From contig NZ_JAFQ01000004.1 in assembly GCF_000526215.1 (NCBI RefSeq), forward strand, positions 1,612,001-1,676,000: a stretch of DNA of 64,000 bases. The letters run 5' to 3'. The stretch comes from Nocardia sp. BMG51109 (lineage in GTDB: Bacteria > Actinomycetota > Actinomycetes > Mycobacteriales > Mycobacteriaceae). The notes under the pieces are model-generated. The model was not told the origin of the DNA and did no database searches. It worked only from the letters and a program-made list of their open reading frames with translations. The translations under genes were made by a program, and so were the position numbers. Shown here piece by piece: positions 48,095-57,040 of the stretch (the first letter of the stretch is position 1; each line of letters opens with the position of its first letter).

Positions 48095-48109
48095 TGGAAA
48101 TCGTTTCCG
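48095..48109 (+). promoter_or_regulatory. Zur-like operator upstream of znuA
   Basis: TGGAAATCGTTTCCG is a short palindrome (GGAAA-TCG-TTTCC) resembling actinobacterial Zur boxes. It lies 26 bp before the znuA start. An MntR-type regulator is the alternative. Confidence 0.6.
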
Positions 48110-48135
48110 TTAAGTGTGTGCAGGAGTACCCCCGC

Positions 48136-49029
48136 GTGACCAGAAGTCGTATCGTCGTCCGATTAGCTGCCGTCGCGATGGGGGTCGCGACCACCGCGGG
48201 TCTCGCCGCGTGCGGTGGCTCGAACGATTCCTCGGGCAAGCCCACCATCGTCGCCTCGACGAACGTCTGGGGCAGCATCGCCGCCGCGATCGCCGGGACG
48301 GACGCCGAGGTCGAGTCGATCATCGACAGTCCGACCGAGGATCCGCACGAATACCAGACGAGCCCGTCGGACGCCGCGCACATCCGCGACGCCGCACTGG
48401 TGATCGTCAACGGCGGGCATTACGACGAATTTGCCGAGAAGGCCGCCGAGGGCCGTGGCAAACCCACCATCAACGCCTTCGATATGAAGGCCGGCGTCGC
48501 CGCGGGCGATGAGAACGAGCACGTCTGGTACGACGTGCCCACCGTCGACGCGGTCGCCGCGAAGATCGCCACCGAGCTGGGAACCGTCGACGCCGAGCAC
48601 GCGCAGGCATACACCGAGCGCGCCGACGCCTTCCGGGGCCGGCTGAAGGAGATCAGCGCGATCACCGACGGGATCGCGGCCGCGCATCCGAAATCGCCGG
48701 TGCTGCAGACCGAGCCGCTCGCGCACTACCTGCTGCTGGCCGCCGGCGCCGACGACCGCACGCCGCCCGCGTTCGCGGAGGCCGTCGAGCAGGGCACCGA
48801 TCCCGCACCCGCCGATGTGGCCGCCGTGCGTGAGCTGTTGACCGCCAAGCAGGTTCGCGCCCTGGTCTACAACGCGCAGACCGAGAACAAGACCACCGAG
48901 GACGTCGCCGCGACTGCGAAGACCGCCGGGATCCCGGTGCTCGAGGCGACCGAGACCCTGCCCGAGGGCACCGATTACATCCAGTGGCAGACCGGGAACG
49001 CCCAGGCGCTGGCCAAGGCCCTCGGCTGA
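48136..49029 (+). CDS. znuA: Zinc (or manganese) ABC transporter substrate-binding lipoprotein
   Basis: 297 residues. A signal peptide ends in the lipobox LAACGG (Cys about 26). Metal-binding histidines are expected in SPTEDPHEYQTSP, NEHVWYDVP and TEPLAHYLL, as in cluster A-I solute-binding proteins. CAGGAG precedes the GTG at 48136. First gene of znuACB and preceded by a Zur-like box, so zinc is the more likely substrate. Confidence 0.9.
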   Translation: MTRSRIVVRLAAVAMGVATTAGLAACGGSNDSSGKPTIVASTNVWGSIAAAIAGTDAEVESIIDSPTEDPHEYQTSPSDAAHIRDAALVIVNGGHYDEFAEKAAEGRGKPTINAFDMKAGVAAGDENEHVWYDVPTVDAVAAKIATELGTVDAEHAQAYTERADAFRGRLKEISAITDGIAAAHPKSPVLQTEPLAHYLLLAAGADDRTPPAFAEAVEQGTDPAPADVAAVRELLTAKQVRALVYNAQTENKTTEDVAATAKTAGIPVLEATETLPEGTDYIQWQTGNAQALAKALG

Positions 49030-49042
49030 CGGCGGGAGCGCG

Positions 49043-50377
49043 ATGCCCGAGAATGTCCGGACCAGTGCATCGCTCACCCCTACCGAGCCGGTAGGGGCCC
49101 GATCGGCGACCGGCGTTCCCGGCACGGACCGCGCACCCGATCGCGGGCATTCGGCACGGCCGGGTAGCGCGCAGGCGTCCCAGCACGACGACGCGCACGT
49201 GTCCCAGCACAACGACGCGCACGCGTCCCAGAACGACGAGGAAAGGCCCCCAGCGACAGTGTTGTCCGACGACCGTCATGCCTCGGCAACGGATGGTGCA
49301 CCGCCGTCCGACGGGGTCCACGATTCGACCGACAGTTCGGCGTTCTTCACGCTGCGAGCCGAACGGGTTCCCGGCTGCCCGGCCTGCGACACCGACCCGG
49401 GGGGGCGCGACGGCGCGGAAGCGGGCGCGACGGAGTCCGAGCCGAGCGATAGCGCACGCCACGACTCTGCGACAAAGACCTTCGGCAACTCGGCCGGGAC
49501 CACGAACCGGACGAACGCGACCAATACGTCCAGACGCACGGCCGCGGTACGGCTGCGGGGGGCGCGGCTGGCGTACGGCGAACGGACGCTGTGGCAGGGC
49601 CTCGATCTGGAGGTGGAGCCGGGCGAATTCGTCGCGGTGCTGGGCCCCAACGGGTCGGGTAAGACCTCGCTGCTGCGGATGCTGCTGGGGCAGGTACCGC
49701 CGAGTGCGGGCACCGCCGAGATCGCGGGTTCGCCTGCGCGCCTGGGTAATCCGCACATCGGCTATGTGCCGCAACAGAAGACGATCGACTCCGGCGTGCA
49801 GCTGCGGGGCGTCGACCTGGTCGGGCTGGGGGTGGACGGGCACCGCTGGGGGCTGGGCCTGCGGAGCCGCAAGGAGCGGCGGCGCAAGGTCGCCGACGCC
49901 GTGGCGCAGGTCGGCGCCGAGCACTACGCGCACGCGCCGCTGGATTCGCTGTCCGGCGGCGAGCAGCAGCGGCTCCGGGTGGCACAGGCCCTGGTGGGCG
50001 ATCCCCGGGTGCTGCTGTGCGACGAGCCGCTGCTGAGCCTCGATCCCGCGAATCAGCGGCTGGTCTCCGAGCTCATCGATAAGCGCCGCCGGGAGCACGA
50101 CACCGCGGTGCTGTTCGTGACCCACGAGCTGAATCCGATTCTGCCGCTGGTGGATCGGGTGCTGTACCTGGTCGACGGAAAGTTCCGGATCGGGACGCCG
50201 GACGAGGTGATGACCTCGGAGGTGCTGTCGGAGCTGTACCGCACCGAGGTGGATGTGCTGCGGGTGCGCGGCCGGCTGGTCGTCGTCGGCACCGGCGATT
50301 CGGTCGACGCGCTGGGTGTCGCCGGTGGCCACCAGCACTCGCCCGAACCCCGCCACCCCGAGCCGAAGGCGTCGTGA
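49043..50377 (+). CDS. znuC: Metal ABC transporter ATPase with long His/Asp-rich N-terminus
   Basis: 444 residues, far longer than usual for ZnuC (about 250). The ATPase begins near residue 168: Walker A LGPNGSGKTSLL, signature LSGGEQQRLRVAQAL, Walker B VLLCDEPLLSLD. The first 165 residues are low-complexity and probably disordered. They include a repeat ASQHDDAHVSQHNDAHASQN (residues 45-64) and a CPAC motif near residue 113. His-Asp clusters could bind zinc, but this is inference. GGGAG precedes the ATG, 13 bp after znuA. Confidence 0.87.
   Translation: MPENVRTSASLTPTEPVGARSATGVPGTDRAPDRGHSARPGSAQASQHDDAHVSQHNDAHASQNDEERPPATVLSDDRHASATDGAPPSDGVHDSTDSSAFFTLRAERVPGCPACDTDPGGRDGAEAGATESEPSDSARHDSATKTFGNSAGTTNRTNATNTSRRTAAVRLRGARLAYGERTLWQGLDLEVEPGEFVAVLGPNGSGKTSLLRMLLGQVPPSAGTAEIAGSPARLGNPHIGYVPQQKTIDSGVQLRGVDLVGLGVDGHRWGLGLRSRKERRRKVADAVAQVGAEHYAHAPLDSLSGGEQQRLRVAQALVGDPRVLLCDEPLLSLDPANQRLVSELIDKRRREHDTAVLFVTHELNPILPLVDRVLYLVDGKFRIGTPDEVMTSEVLSELYRTEVDVLRVRGRLVVVGTGDSVDALGVAGGHQHSPEPRHPEPKAS
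49175..49237 (+). repeat. 24-bp in-frame tandem repeat in znuC, about 2.6 copies
   Basis: Copies begin at 49175, 49199 and 49223. Each encodes (A/V)SQH(D/N)DAH with a few substitutions; the last copy is partial and loses its first His (SQND). Confidence 0.88.
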
Positions 50378-51273
50378 TGGACAAGCTGTCCGAGGTCTTC
50401 GCGACCATGTTCGACTTCCACACCACCGCCGACCTGCTGTCCTACGACTTCGTCCAGCAGGCGATCATTGCGGCGGCGCTGCTGGGCCTGCTGGCGGGCG
50501 CCATCGGGCCGCTGATCGTGAGCCGGCAGATGTCGTTCGCGGTGCACGGCACCAGCGAGCTGTCGCTGACCGGCGCGGCGGCGGCGCTGCTGGCCGGAAT
50601 CGGCGTGGGTTTCGGCGCCATCGCCGGTTCGGTGGTCGCGGCCGTCATGTTCGGTCTGCTGGGATCGCGTGCGCGCGAACGCGATTCGGTGATCGCGGTG
50701 GTGTTGTCGTTCGGGCTCGGGCTGTCGGTGCTGTTCCTGTGGTTGGGCCCCAGCCGCGCCGGATCGAAGTTCTCACTGCTGACGGGTCAGGTGGTCAGCG
50801 TGGGCAACGGCGGCCTGACCGTGCTGGCCGCCTGCTCGGTGGGCGTGCTGGCCGTGCTGGCCTTCGTCTACCGGCCGCTGCTGTTCGCCAGCACCGATCC
50901 GGAGGTGGCGGTGGCGCGCGGCGTCCCGGTCCGCGCGCTGTCGGTGGTGTTCGCGGTGCTGCTCGGCATCACCGCGGCCTTCGGCGTCCAGATCGTCGGC
51001 GCCCTGCTGGTCCTCTCGCTGCTGATCACCCCGGCCGCGGCCGCCGCCCGCCTCACCGCCGACCCGGTCCGCGCCACCGTCCTGGCCATCGTCTTCGCCG
51101 AGATCTCCGCGGTCGGCGGCATCCTGCTCTCGCTGGCCCCCGGCGTCCCGGTCTCCACCTTCGTCACCGCGATCTCCTTCGCGATCTACCTGGTCTGCCG
51201 CCTGATCGGCACCCGCGCCCGCGCCCACCGCGGCCGCCGGATACCGGCAACCGAGACCCCCGTACCGGCGTAG
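50374..51273 (+). CDS. znuB: Metal ABC transporter permease
   Basis: 299 residues with about eight membrane helices of the ABC-3 family: AIGPLIVSRQMSFAVHGTSELSLTG near the first helices and VGALLVLSLLITPAAAAARLT later. The GTG overlaps the znuC stop (GTGA); an ATG one codon on is equally possible. It completes the znuACB importer. Confidence 0.9.
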   Translation: MMDKLSEVFATMFDFHTTADLLSYDFVQQAIIAAALLGLLAGAIGPLIVSRQMSFAVHGTSELSLTGAAAALLAGIGVGFGAIAGSVVAAVMFGLLGSRARERDSVIAVVLSFGLGLSVLFLWLGPSRAGSKFSLLTGQVVSVGNGGLTVLAACSVGVLAVLAFVYRPLLFASTDPEVAVARGVPVRALSVVFAVLLGITAAFGVQIVGALLVLSLLITPAAAAARLTADPVRATVLAIVFAEISAVGGILLSLAPGVPVSTFVTAISFAIYLVCRLIGTRARAHRGRRIPATETPVPA

Positions 51274-51277
51274 TCCA

Positions 51278-51458
51278 CTGCTGGACGCCTACCTCGACAT
51301 GCCCGAGGAGCTTTCCCGGACTATCGAGGTCGAAGGCGGGATGGTCGTCTCCTGCGAGGCGGCATTGCCCAATCCCTCGACGTCGGTTACCGCGCCGTCC
51401 GCCGGCATCGGCCCGGGGCCGCCCGCGCGGGCGAGCACCAGGCGTTCCCATCCGGGCT
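51278..51458 (+). pseudogene. Frameshifted Uma2-like endonuclease relic
   Basis: The stretch after znuB reads LLDAYLDMPEELSRTIEVEG and then GMVVSCEAAL, like the start of Uma2-family proteins. Near 51359 the similarity moves to another frame (GIAQSLDVGYRAVRRHRPG). The rest of the gene is missing. It is probably a decayed fragment ending at the mutY gene. Confidence 0.4.
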
Positions 51459-52340
51459 CTACGACCGCACCCCGCCCTCGCCCGCGAGCGCGAACAGGCC
51501 GTCGGAGGTCTGCTCGATGAGACCGTCCACGAGCAGCGAGTCCAGGGCGCGGGCACGCTGGCCCGGGTCGCGGGTCCAGGCCAGGTCCAGGGCGACTCGT
51601 TCGACCGGGCCGGTGGCGGCGCGCAGGACGTCGAGGAGGCGGCCGCGGGCCTGGCGGTCGGTGCCGTCGTACTTCTGGGTGCGGCGGACCACGTCGGAGG
51701 CGGGGCGGCCGGCGGTCACCCAGGCGCAGTGCGGGAGGGGGCAGCGGTCGCAGTCGGGGGTCCGGGCCGTGCAGACCGTGGCGCCGAGTTCCATCAGTGC
51801 CGCGGAAAACGTTGCGGCGCGGTCGATTCGCTCCGGGAGCAGGGCCTGGGCCTCGGCCAGGTCGCGGGTGGCCGGATTGCCCGCCTCCGCCCGGCCGTGC
51901 GCGGCCCGCGCGATGACCCGGCGAACGTTGGTGTCCACCACGGGAACTCGTTGCCCATAGGCGAAACAGGCCACCGCCCGCGCGGTGTAGGCGCCGATCC
52001 CGGGCAACCCCAGCAGCACGTCCACGTCATCGGGCACGACGTCACCGTGCTCGGCGGCCAGCACCCCCGCGCACTCGTGCAGGCGCAGCGCCCGCCGCGG
52101 ATAGCCCAGCTTGCCCCACGCGCGCAGCACCTCCCCCTGCGTCGCGGCCGCCATCGCCGACGGGACCGGCCAGCGCGCCACCCATTCCCGCCACACCGGC
52201 TCCACCCGCACGACCGGCGTCTGCTGCAGCATGATCTCGCTCATCAGAATCTGCCACGCCGACACCCCGGGCCGCCGCCACGGCAGATCCCGCGCCGTCT
52301 CGCCGTACCAGTCGATCAGGGTGTCCGAATCGATGCTCAC
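51459..52340 (-). CDS. mutY: A/G-specific adenine DNA glycosylase MutY
   Basis: 293 residues. The catalytic region is in SEIMLQQTPV (Glu), with helix-hairpin-helix LLGLPGIGAYTARAVACFAYG and catalytic Asp in VVDTNVRRV. The Fe4S4 ligands follow as C-X6-C-X2-C-X5-C in CTARTPDCDRCPLPHC. It removes A opposite 8-oxoG. The GTG at 52340 has GGAAAGGA upstream. The C-terminal 8-oxoG-recognition domain is absent or very short, as in mycobacterial MutY. Confidence 0.95.
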   Translation of the reverse strand: MSIDSDTLIDWYGETARDLPWRRPGVSAWQILMSEIMLQQTPVVRVEPVWREWVARWPVPSAMAAATQGEVLRAWGKLGYPRRALRLHECAGVLAAEHGDVVPDDVDVLLGLPGIGAYTARAVACFAYGQRVPVVDTNVRRVIARAAHGRAEAGNPATRDLAEAQALLPERIDRAATFSAALMELGATVCTARTPDCDRCPLPHCAWVTAGRPASDVVRRTQKYDGTDRQARGRLLDVLRAATGPVERVALDLAWTRDPGQRARALDSLLVDGLIEQTSDGLFALAGEGGVRS

Positions 52341-52728
52341 GCACCCGTTCCTTTCCGTTCCGCGCCGAACCACGCCACCGCCTGGCGATACGAACTCTCC
52401 CGCTGCCCGATCGCGATGCGCGAATTCACGCCGGCAGCGAAACCCCCTAACCCGGCCTCGGCCGCGGCGCCCCGGGACCGAACGACCCCGGGACCGGTCG
52501 TCCGACGTTCGCCGCCGGATGCCGACGGCTCCGGAACAGGCCGCGCATCGTACGTACACCGACCATCCAGACCTGATAGCGAATCAGTTGCCGGAATATC
52601 AGATCGCGCCGGATACCACACGGCATTCATTCCTTCACCGCCGCGTCCCGCCGCATGCCAGGGCGTATTTGCCGGACCGTAACCCGAGAGACTCGCGAGT
52701 AATGGGCACGCTGTGGAAAATAAGACAC
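52341..52728. other. Divergent region between mutY and the carbonic anhydrase gene
   Basis: 388 bp with no clear gene. On the minus strand a 97-codon frame (52337-52630) starts beside GAAGGA and ends in a GTGA overlap with mutY, but its product has no recognisable features. An in-frame ATG at 52702 could extend the carbonic anhydrase by nine residues. Confidence 0.4.
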
Positions 52729-53352
52729 ATGCCACATACCAACCCGATCAGTGCCTGGAAGGCCCTCCGCGAGGGCAACGACAGGTTCGTCAACGGCACG
52801 TTGCAGCATCCTAGTCAGGGTGCGGCCGACCGGGCCAAGCTCGTCGGCGGCCAGCAGCCCTCGGCGATTCTGTTCGGGTGCGGCGATTCCCGGGTCGCCG
52901 CGGAAATCATCTTCGACCAGGGTCTCGGCGATATGTTCGTGGTACGCACGGCCGGCCACGTCGTCGACTCGTCGGTCCTGGGATCCATCGAGTACGGCGT
53001 CGAGGTGCTGCACGTGCCGCTGATCGTGGTGCTCGGCCACGACACCTGCGGCGCGGTCCGGGCGACCATCGACGCCCTCGACGGCGGCGACGTCCCCGGC
53101 GGATTCATCCGCAGCGTCGTCGAGCGGGTCACCCCGTCCATCCTGATCGGCCGGCGCGAGGGGCTGACCGGGGTGGACGAGTTGGAGGCCCGCCATGTGG
53201 TGGAGACCGGCCGCTTGCTGATGCAGCGGTCGATGATCATCTCCCAGCGGGTCGCCACCGGCGAGTGCGCGATCGCCTGTGTCACCTACAAGCTCGAGGA
53301 CGGCAAGGTCCACCTGCACCGCGCCGTGGGCAATATCGGCGAAACCAGCTGA
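52729..53352 (+). CDS. canB: Beta-class carbonic anhydrase
   Basis: 207 residues, the length of Rv3588c. Zinc ligands are Cys in FGCGDSRVAAE, with the Asp-Arg pair, and His and Cys in LGHDTCGAVRAT. It interconverts carbon dioxide and bicarbonate in the cytoplasm. Divergent from mutY, as in M. tuberculosis. Confidence 0.93.
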   Translation: MPHTNPISAWKALREGNDRFVNGTLQHPSQGAADRAKLVGGQQPSAILFGCGDSRVAAEIIFDQGLGDMFVVRTAGHVVDSSVLGSIEYGVEVLHVPLIVVLGHDTCGAVRATIDALDGGDVPGGFIRSVVERVTPSILIGRREGLTGVDELEARHVVETGRLLMQRSMIISQRVATGECAIACVTYKLEDGKVHLHRAVGNIGETS

Positions 53353-53474
53353 AACCGCACCACTGCGACGTGTGCGAACGCGGCTCCGCGACGTGCCCGG
53401 GGCCACGGCCGTTCCGCACCGACACGCCGGGCCGCTGAGCGGGGCCTCCCGGATCGTGCGCTTACCGTTGTTGC

Positions 53475-54146
53475 GTGCTGGAACCGAATGGACCGCTGCC
53501 GCCGGAGATCTATTGGCGCCGGCGCCTGATCGCCATCGCAGCCCTGGTCATCGCCCTCGCGCTGGTGATCTGGCTGGCCGTCGCGCTGCTGCGCGGGGGC
53601 GACGACGGCGACGATCCCCACGCCGCCGCGGCCACCGCGTCGACCACGAGCACGGCCGCGGCGAGCCCCTCCGGCACGGCCGGGCCGGGCGCCCCGCCCT
53701 CGGGCACGGCCTCCTCGACCGCGACGACGAATGCCACCGCCAGCGGTTCGCCGGCGCAGTGCGCGGACCGGTCGCTGGCACTGAAGGTCACCGTCGAACA
53801 GCCCACCTACCCGGTCGGCGGGCAGCCCGTGTTCGGCCTCGTCGTCACGAATATCTCCACCGCCGCCTGTCAGCACGACATCGGCTCCGGACTGCTGCAG
53901 GTGACGGTGCAGTCGCTGGACGGCCAGCGGCGGCTGTGGTCCAACCAGGACTGCGATCAGGGCGGTCCGGCCGATGTGCGCGCGCTCGCCGGCGGTGAGC
54001 AGGCACGGTTCACCCTCACCTGGTCCGGGACGACCTCGCAGCCGCAGTGCGCCGGCGAGCGGGTCCAGGTCCCGGCGGGCGCCTATGCCGTCGTCGCGCA
54101 GCTGGGTTCGGTGCACAGCGCACCGGAGACGTTCAATATCGGCTGA
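53475..54146 (+). CDS. Single-pass membrane protein with extracellular domain (Rv3587c-like)
   Basis: 223 residues. One helix near residues 18-39 (LIAIAALVIALALVIWLAVALL) is followed by a Thr/Ala/Ser linker of about 50 residues. A beta-rich domain with four cysteines follows (ACQHDIGSG, NQDCDQGG, QPQCAGER, SPAQCADR), which could form two disulfides outside the cell. Position beside carbonic anhydrase and disA matches Rv3587c. Function unknown. Confidence 0.8.
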   Translation: MLEPNGPLPPEIYWRRRLIAIAALVIALALVIWLAVALLRGGDDGDDPHAAAATASTTSTAAASPSGTAGPGAPPSGTASSTATTNATASGSPAQCADRSLALKVTVEQPTYPVGGQPVFGLVVTNISTAACQHDIGSGLLQVTVQSLDGQRRLWSNQDCDQGGPADVRALAGGEQARFTLTWSGTTSQPQCAGERVQVPAGAYAVVAQLGSVHSAPETFNIG

Positions 54147-54154
54147 GCCGTATC

Positions 54155-54346
54155 CGGCCGGCCCCGAACGCGGCCGGCCCCGAACGCGGCCGGCCCCGAA
54201 CGCGGCCGGCCCCGAACGCGGCCGGACCTGGACGTGGCCGACCCCGGACGTGAGCGGATCGGGACGTGAGCGGATCGGGACGTGAGCGGATCGGGACGTG
54301 AGCGGATCGGGACGTGAGCGGATCGGGACGTGGCCGGACCTAGACG
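54155..54346. repeat. Array of twelve 16-bp tandem repeats beside disA
   Basis: The 192 bp divide into twelve 16-bp units ending in ACG. Units 1-4 are CGGCCGGCCCCGAACG; units 5 and 6 are intermediates; units 7-11 are TGAGCGGATCGGGACG; unit 12 is another intermediate. The two subtypes are each almost perfectly repeated. The array fills the gap between convergent genes and runs 7 bp into the end of disA. Confidence 0.93.
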
Positions 54347-55542
54347 TGTGCGGATTCGGCGAGCCGGGACAGTCCCTCCCGAATCTGACGGGCGACCGCC
54401 ACGTCGATCCCGCCCACCGTCTCGAATTCGGCCGCGGTGGCGGCCAGCAGGCCCGACAGCGAGTCGAACGCCGCCACCAGCGACTCCACCGATCTCGGTG
54501 CCACCCGGGGGATCTCGGCCAGCAGCCGGTAGCCGCGCGGGCCGACGCCGACGTCCAGGGTGTCGAGCGCGGCCGGAAAGCCCAGCGGCGGAGCCAGATT
54601 GGCCGGTTCCAGCAGTTCCACCTCCAGCAGCTCGGCCAGCTGCCCGAGGGCGCCGTCGACGGCGGCGTCGTCGACCGGCTCGGCCCGCAGGTAGTCGCGC
54701 ACCACCAGCCGGCGCACCGACTCGGTATCGCCCAGCACCTCGGCCAGTTGCAGCGCCAGCTGGCGGCCGTCGATGCCGAGTTCGTCGACATCGGATTCGA
54801 TCTCGCGGCCCACCCGCCGGATCAGCTCCAGGCAGTGCACGACGGTGAGCACGTCCCGCAGCGTCGCGTAGTCCTCCAGTTCCACCAGCGACAGCTGCCT
54901 GGTCATCTCGTCCAGTCTGGTCCGATAGCGATCCAGCGTCGCCATCGCCTGATTGGCCCGCGACAGGATGACCTCGGACGGCTGGATCAGGTGCCGGTCG
55001 CCGTTCGCGTACACGGTCACGATCCCGGTCGACCGGCTCACCGACACCACCGGATGGCCGACCTGGACCGCGGTGCGCTCGGCGGCCTTGTGCCGGGTGC
55101 CCGATTCGGCCGTCGGCAGCGCCGGATCCGGCACCAGATGCACGTTGGCCCGGCGGATCCGGGTGCCGTCGGCGGAAAGCACCACGGCCCCATCCATTTT
55201 CGACAACTCACGCAGCCGGGTAGGGGAGAATTCGGTGTCCAGGTCGAACCCGCCGTCACAGATCCGCTCGACCGACTCGTCGTAACCGATCACGATCAAT
55301 GCGCCGGTGCGCGCGAGCAGTATGCGATCGATACCGTCGCGCAGCTGCGTGCCGGGCACCAGGCGCGCGGCGCTGGTTCGCGCCGATTCCCCCGCGGCGA
55401 CCGGTTCCGGCGCACCGGTCGGCCCGGTATCGAGCCCGGCCGTCACCGTGCCGCGCCCCGGCCGCGACGCAACCGGATCCGGTCCGGCCGCACCCGGCGC
55501 GGACCTGCCGAGCAGGTTGGTGACCCACCGGCCTCGGTTCAT
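54340..55542 (-). CDS. disA: Diadenylate cyclase DisA with DNA-binding HhH domain
   Basis: 400 residues. The N-terminal cyclase has the DGA motif (SKMDGAVVLS) and RHK in SGTRHKAAERTA, where many homologues have RHR. A helical linker and a C-terminal helix-hairpin-helix region (LAEIPRVAPRSVESLV) follow. It makes cyclic di-AMP and scans DNA. An N-terminal extension of about 50 residues precedes the usual start. The ATG overlaps the radA stop. Confidence 0.94.
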   Translation of the reverse strand: MNRGRWVTNLLGRSAPGAAGPDPVASRPGRGTVTAGLDTGPTGAPEPVAAGESARTSAARLVPGTQLRDGIDRILLARTGALIVIGYDESVERICDGGFDLDTEFSPTRLRELSKMDGAVVLSADGTRIRRANVHLVPDPALPTAESGTRHKAAERTAVQVGHPVVSVSRSTGIVTVYANGDRHLIQPSEVILSRANQAMATLDRYRTRLDEMTRQLSLVELEDYATLRDVLTVVHCLELIRRVGREIESDVDELGIDGRQLALQLAEVLGDTESVRRLVVRDYLRAEPVDDAAVDGALGQLAELLEVELLEPANLAPPLGFPAALDTLDVGVGPRGYRLLAEIPRVAPRSVESLVAAFDSLSGLLAATAAEFETVGGIDVAVARQIREGLSRLAESAHV

Positions 55543-56936
55543 TCGGCAGCCTCCGCACGCTTGCGATTTCGTTTCGACAACCCACCCCGGGCAATTGCCG
55601 CGCGGACACTTGCCACCTCGTGCACTTTCATGGCGATACCGAAGAGATCCACGCCCGGCGGCACCAGCGCCTCAGTGAAACCTAGCCGCTCCGCCTCGGC
55701 GAGTCGACGTCCCAGGCCCGTGACGCGCCGGACCTCACCGGCCAGCCCCACCTCACCCAGGATCACCGTGCCGGCCGGCAGCGACTCCTCACGCTCGGCG
55801 CTGGTGAGCGCGAGGGCGACGGCCAGGTCGGCGGACGGCTCGGTCAGCCGCATGCCGCCGACGGTCGCCGCGTACACGTCGTGCTTGCCGAGATACACGC
55901 CGCACCGGCTCTGCAGCACGGCCAGCACCATCGAGACCCGGTTGTAGTCGAGACCGCTCACCGCCCGCCGGGGCGCCGGCACCGAGGTGCCCACCGTGAG
56001 TCCTTGCACCTCGCCGAGCAGCGGGCGCTTACCATCCATGGCCACCGTGATCGCCGTGCCCGGCACGCGGTCGTTGCGGTGATGCAGGAACAGCCCGGAA
56101 GGGTCGGAGACGCAGGCGATCCCGTCGTCGTGCAGTTCGAAGCAGCCCACCTCGTCGGCGCTGCCGAAGCGGTTCTTGATCCCGCGCACCATGCGCAGCG
56201 TCGAATGCCTGTCGCCCTCGAACTGGAGCACCACGTCCACCAGGTGCTCCAGGGTGCGTGGACCGGCCACGTTGCCGTCCTTGGTGACGTGACCGACCAG
56301 CAGGACCGCGATGCCGCTCGCCTTGGCCAGCGAGGTCAGCGCCGCCGTCACCGCGCGCACCTGGGTGACGCCCCCGATCACGCCGTCGGCGTCGGCGGCC
56401 AGCATGGTCTGCACCGAGTCGACCACCAGCAGGCTGGGACGCACCTGCTCGACGTGGCCGAGGATGGTCGCCAGATCGGATTCGGCGGCGAGATACACCC
56501 TTTCGTGGACCGCCCCGGTGCGGTCGGCGCGCAGCTTCACCTGGCCGGCCGACTCCTCGGCCGTCACGTACAGCGATCGCTCGTCGCGCTGCCGCGACCA
56601 GCGATGGGCGACCTCGAGCAGCAGCGTCGACTTGCCCACGCCCGGTTCGCCGGACAGCAGCACGACCGATCCGGGCACGACACCGCCGCCCAGGACCCGG
56701 TCCAGTTCGCCGACGCCGGTCGACCGGGCCCGAGTGACCTGCGAGTCGATCGTGGAGATCGGCGCCGCGGCGGTGGACGGCAGCAGCGCCTTGCGCCCGG
56801 GCTGCGCCCCGGCCGATACCGGTGCGGCCGCCTCGTCGATGGAGCCCCACGCACTACACCCTGGGCACCGGCCGACCCACTTGGCAACCTCGTGCCCGCA
56901 CGCGGTGCAGCGATACAGCGATTTCACCTTGGCCAC
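55539..56936 (-). CDS. radA: DNA repair protein RadA
   Basis: 465 residues. Zinc finger CTACGHEVAKWVGRCPGC, Walker A LLSGEPGVGKSTLLLE, the RadA-specific KNRFGSADEVGCFEL and a C-terminal Lon-like domain (DLAVALALTSAEREESLPAG). It promotes branch migration in recombination. GTG start; stop overlaps disA, as in the Rv3585-Rv3586 pair. Confidence 0.96.
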   Translation of the reverse strand: MAKVKSLYRCTACGHEVAKWVGRCPGCSAWGSIDEAAAPVSAGAQPGRKALLPSTAAAPISTIDSQVTRARSTGVGELDRVLGGGVVPGSVVLLSGEPGVGKSTLLLEVAHRWSRQRDERSLYVTAEESAGQVKLRADRTGAVHERVYLAAESDLATILGHVEQVRPSLLVVDSVQTMLAADADGVIGGVTQVRAVTAALTSLAKASGIAVLLVGHVTKDGNVAGPRTLEHLVDVVLQFEGDRHSTLRMVRGIKNRFGSADEVGCFELHDDGIACVSDPSGLFLHHRNDRVPGTAITVAMDGKRPLLGEVQGLTVGTSVPAPRRAVSGLDYNRVSMVLAVLQSRCGVYLGKHDVYAATVGGMRLTEPSADLAVALALTSAEREESLPAGTVILGEVGLAGEVRRVTGLGRRLAEAERLGFTEALVPPGVDLFGIAMKVHEVASVRAAIARGGLSKRNRKRAEAAE

Positions 56937-56995
56937 CAGGGCAGCCTAGGGATCGGGTCCGACACAACGGCTCTCGGCACGCGAGCGGGCACGGC

Positions 56996-57026
56996 TCGGC
57001 CGCGCCCGGAGCCCGCGCGCGGCCGA
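56996..57026 (-). terminator. Terminator downstream of lpqE
   Basis: TCGGCCGCGC and GCGCGGCCGA form a perfect 10-bp stem with an 11-nt loop, 15 bp beyond the lpqE stop. Confidence 0.6.
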
Positions 57027-57040
57027 CGGCACGGCTGGGC

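Noticed and set aside
47985..48135. Riboswitch upstream of znuA
   Set aside because: I could find only a short palindrome fitting a Zur-type box and no extended conserved fold.
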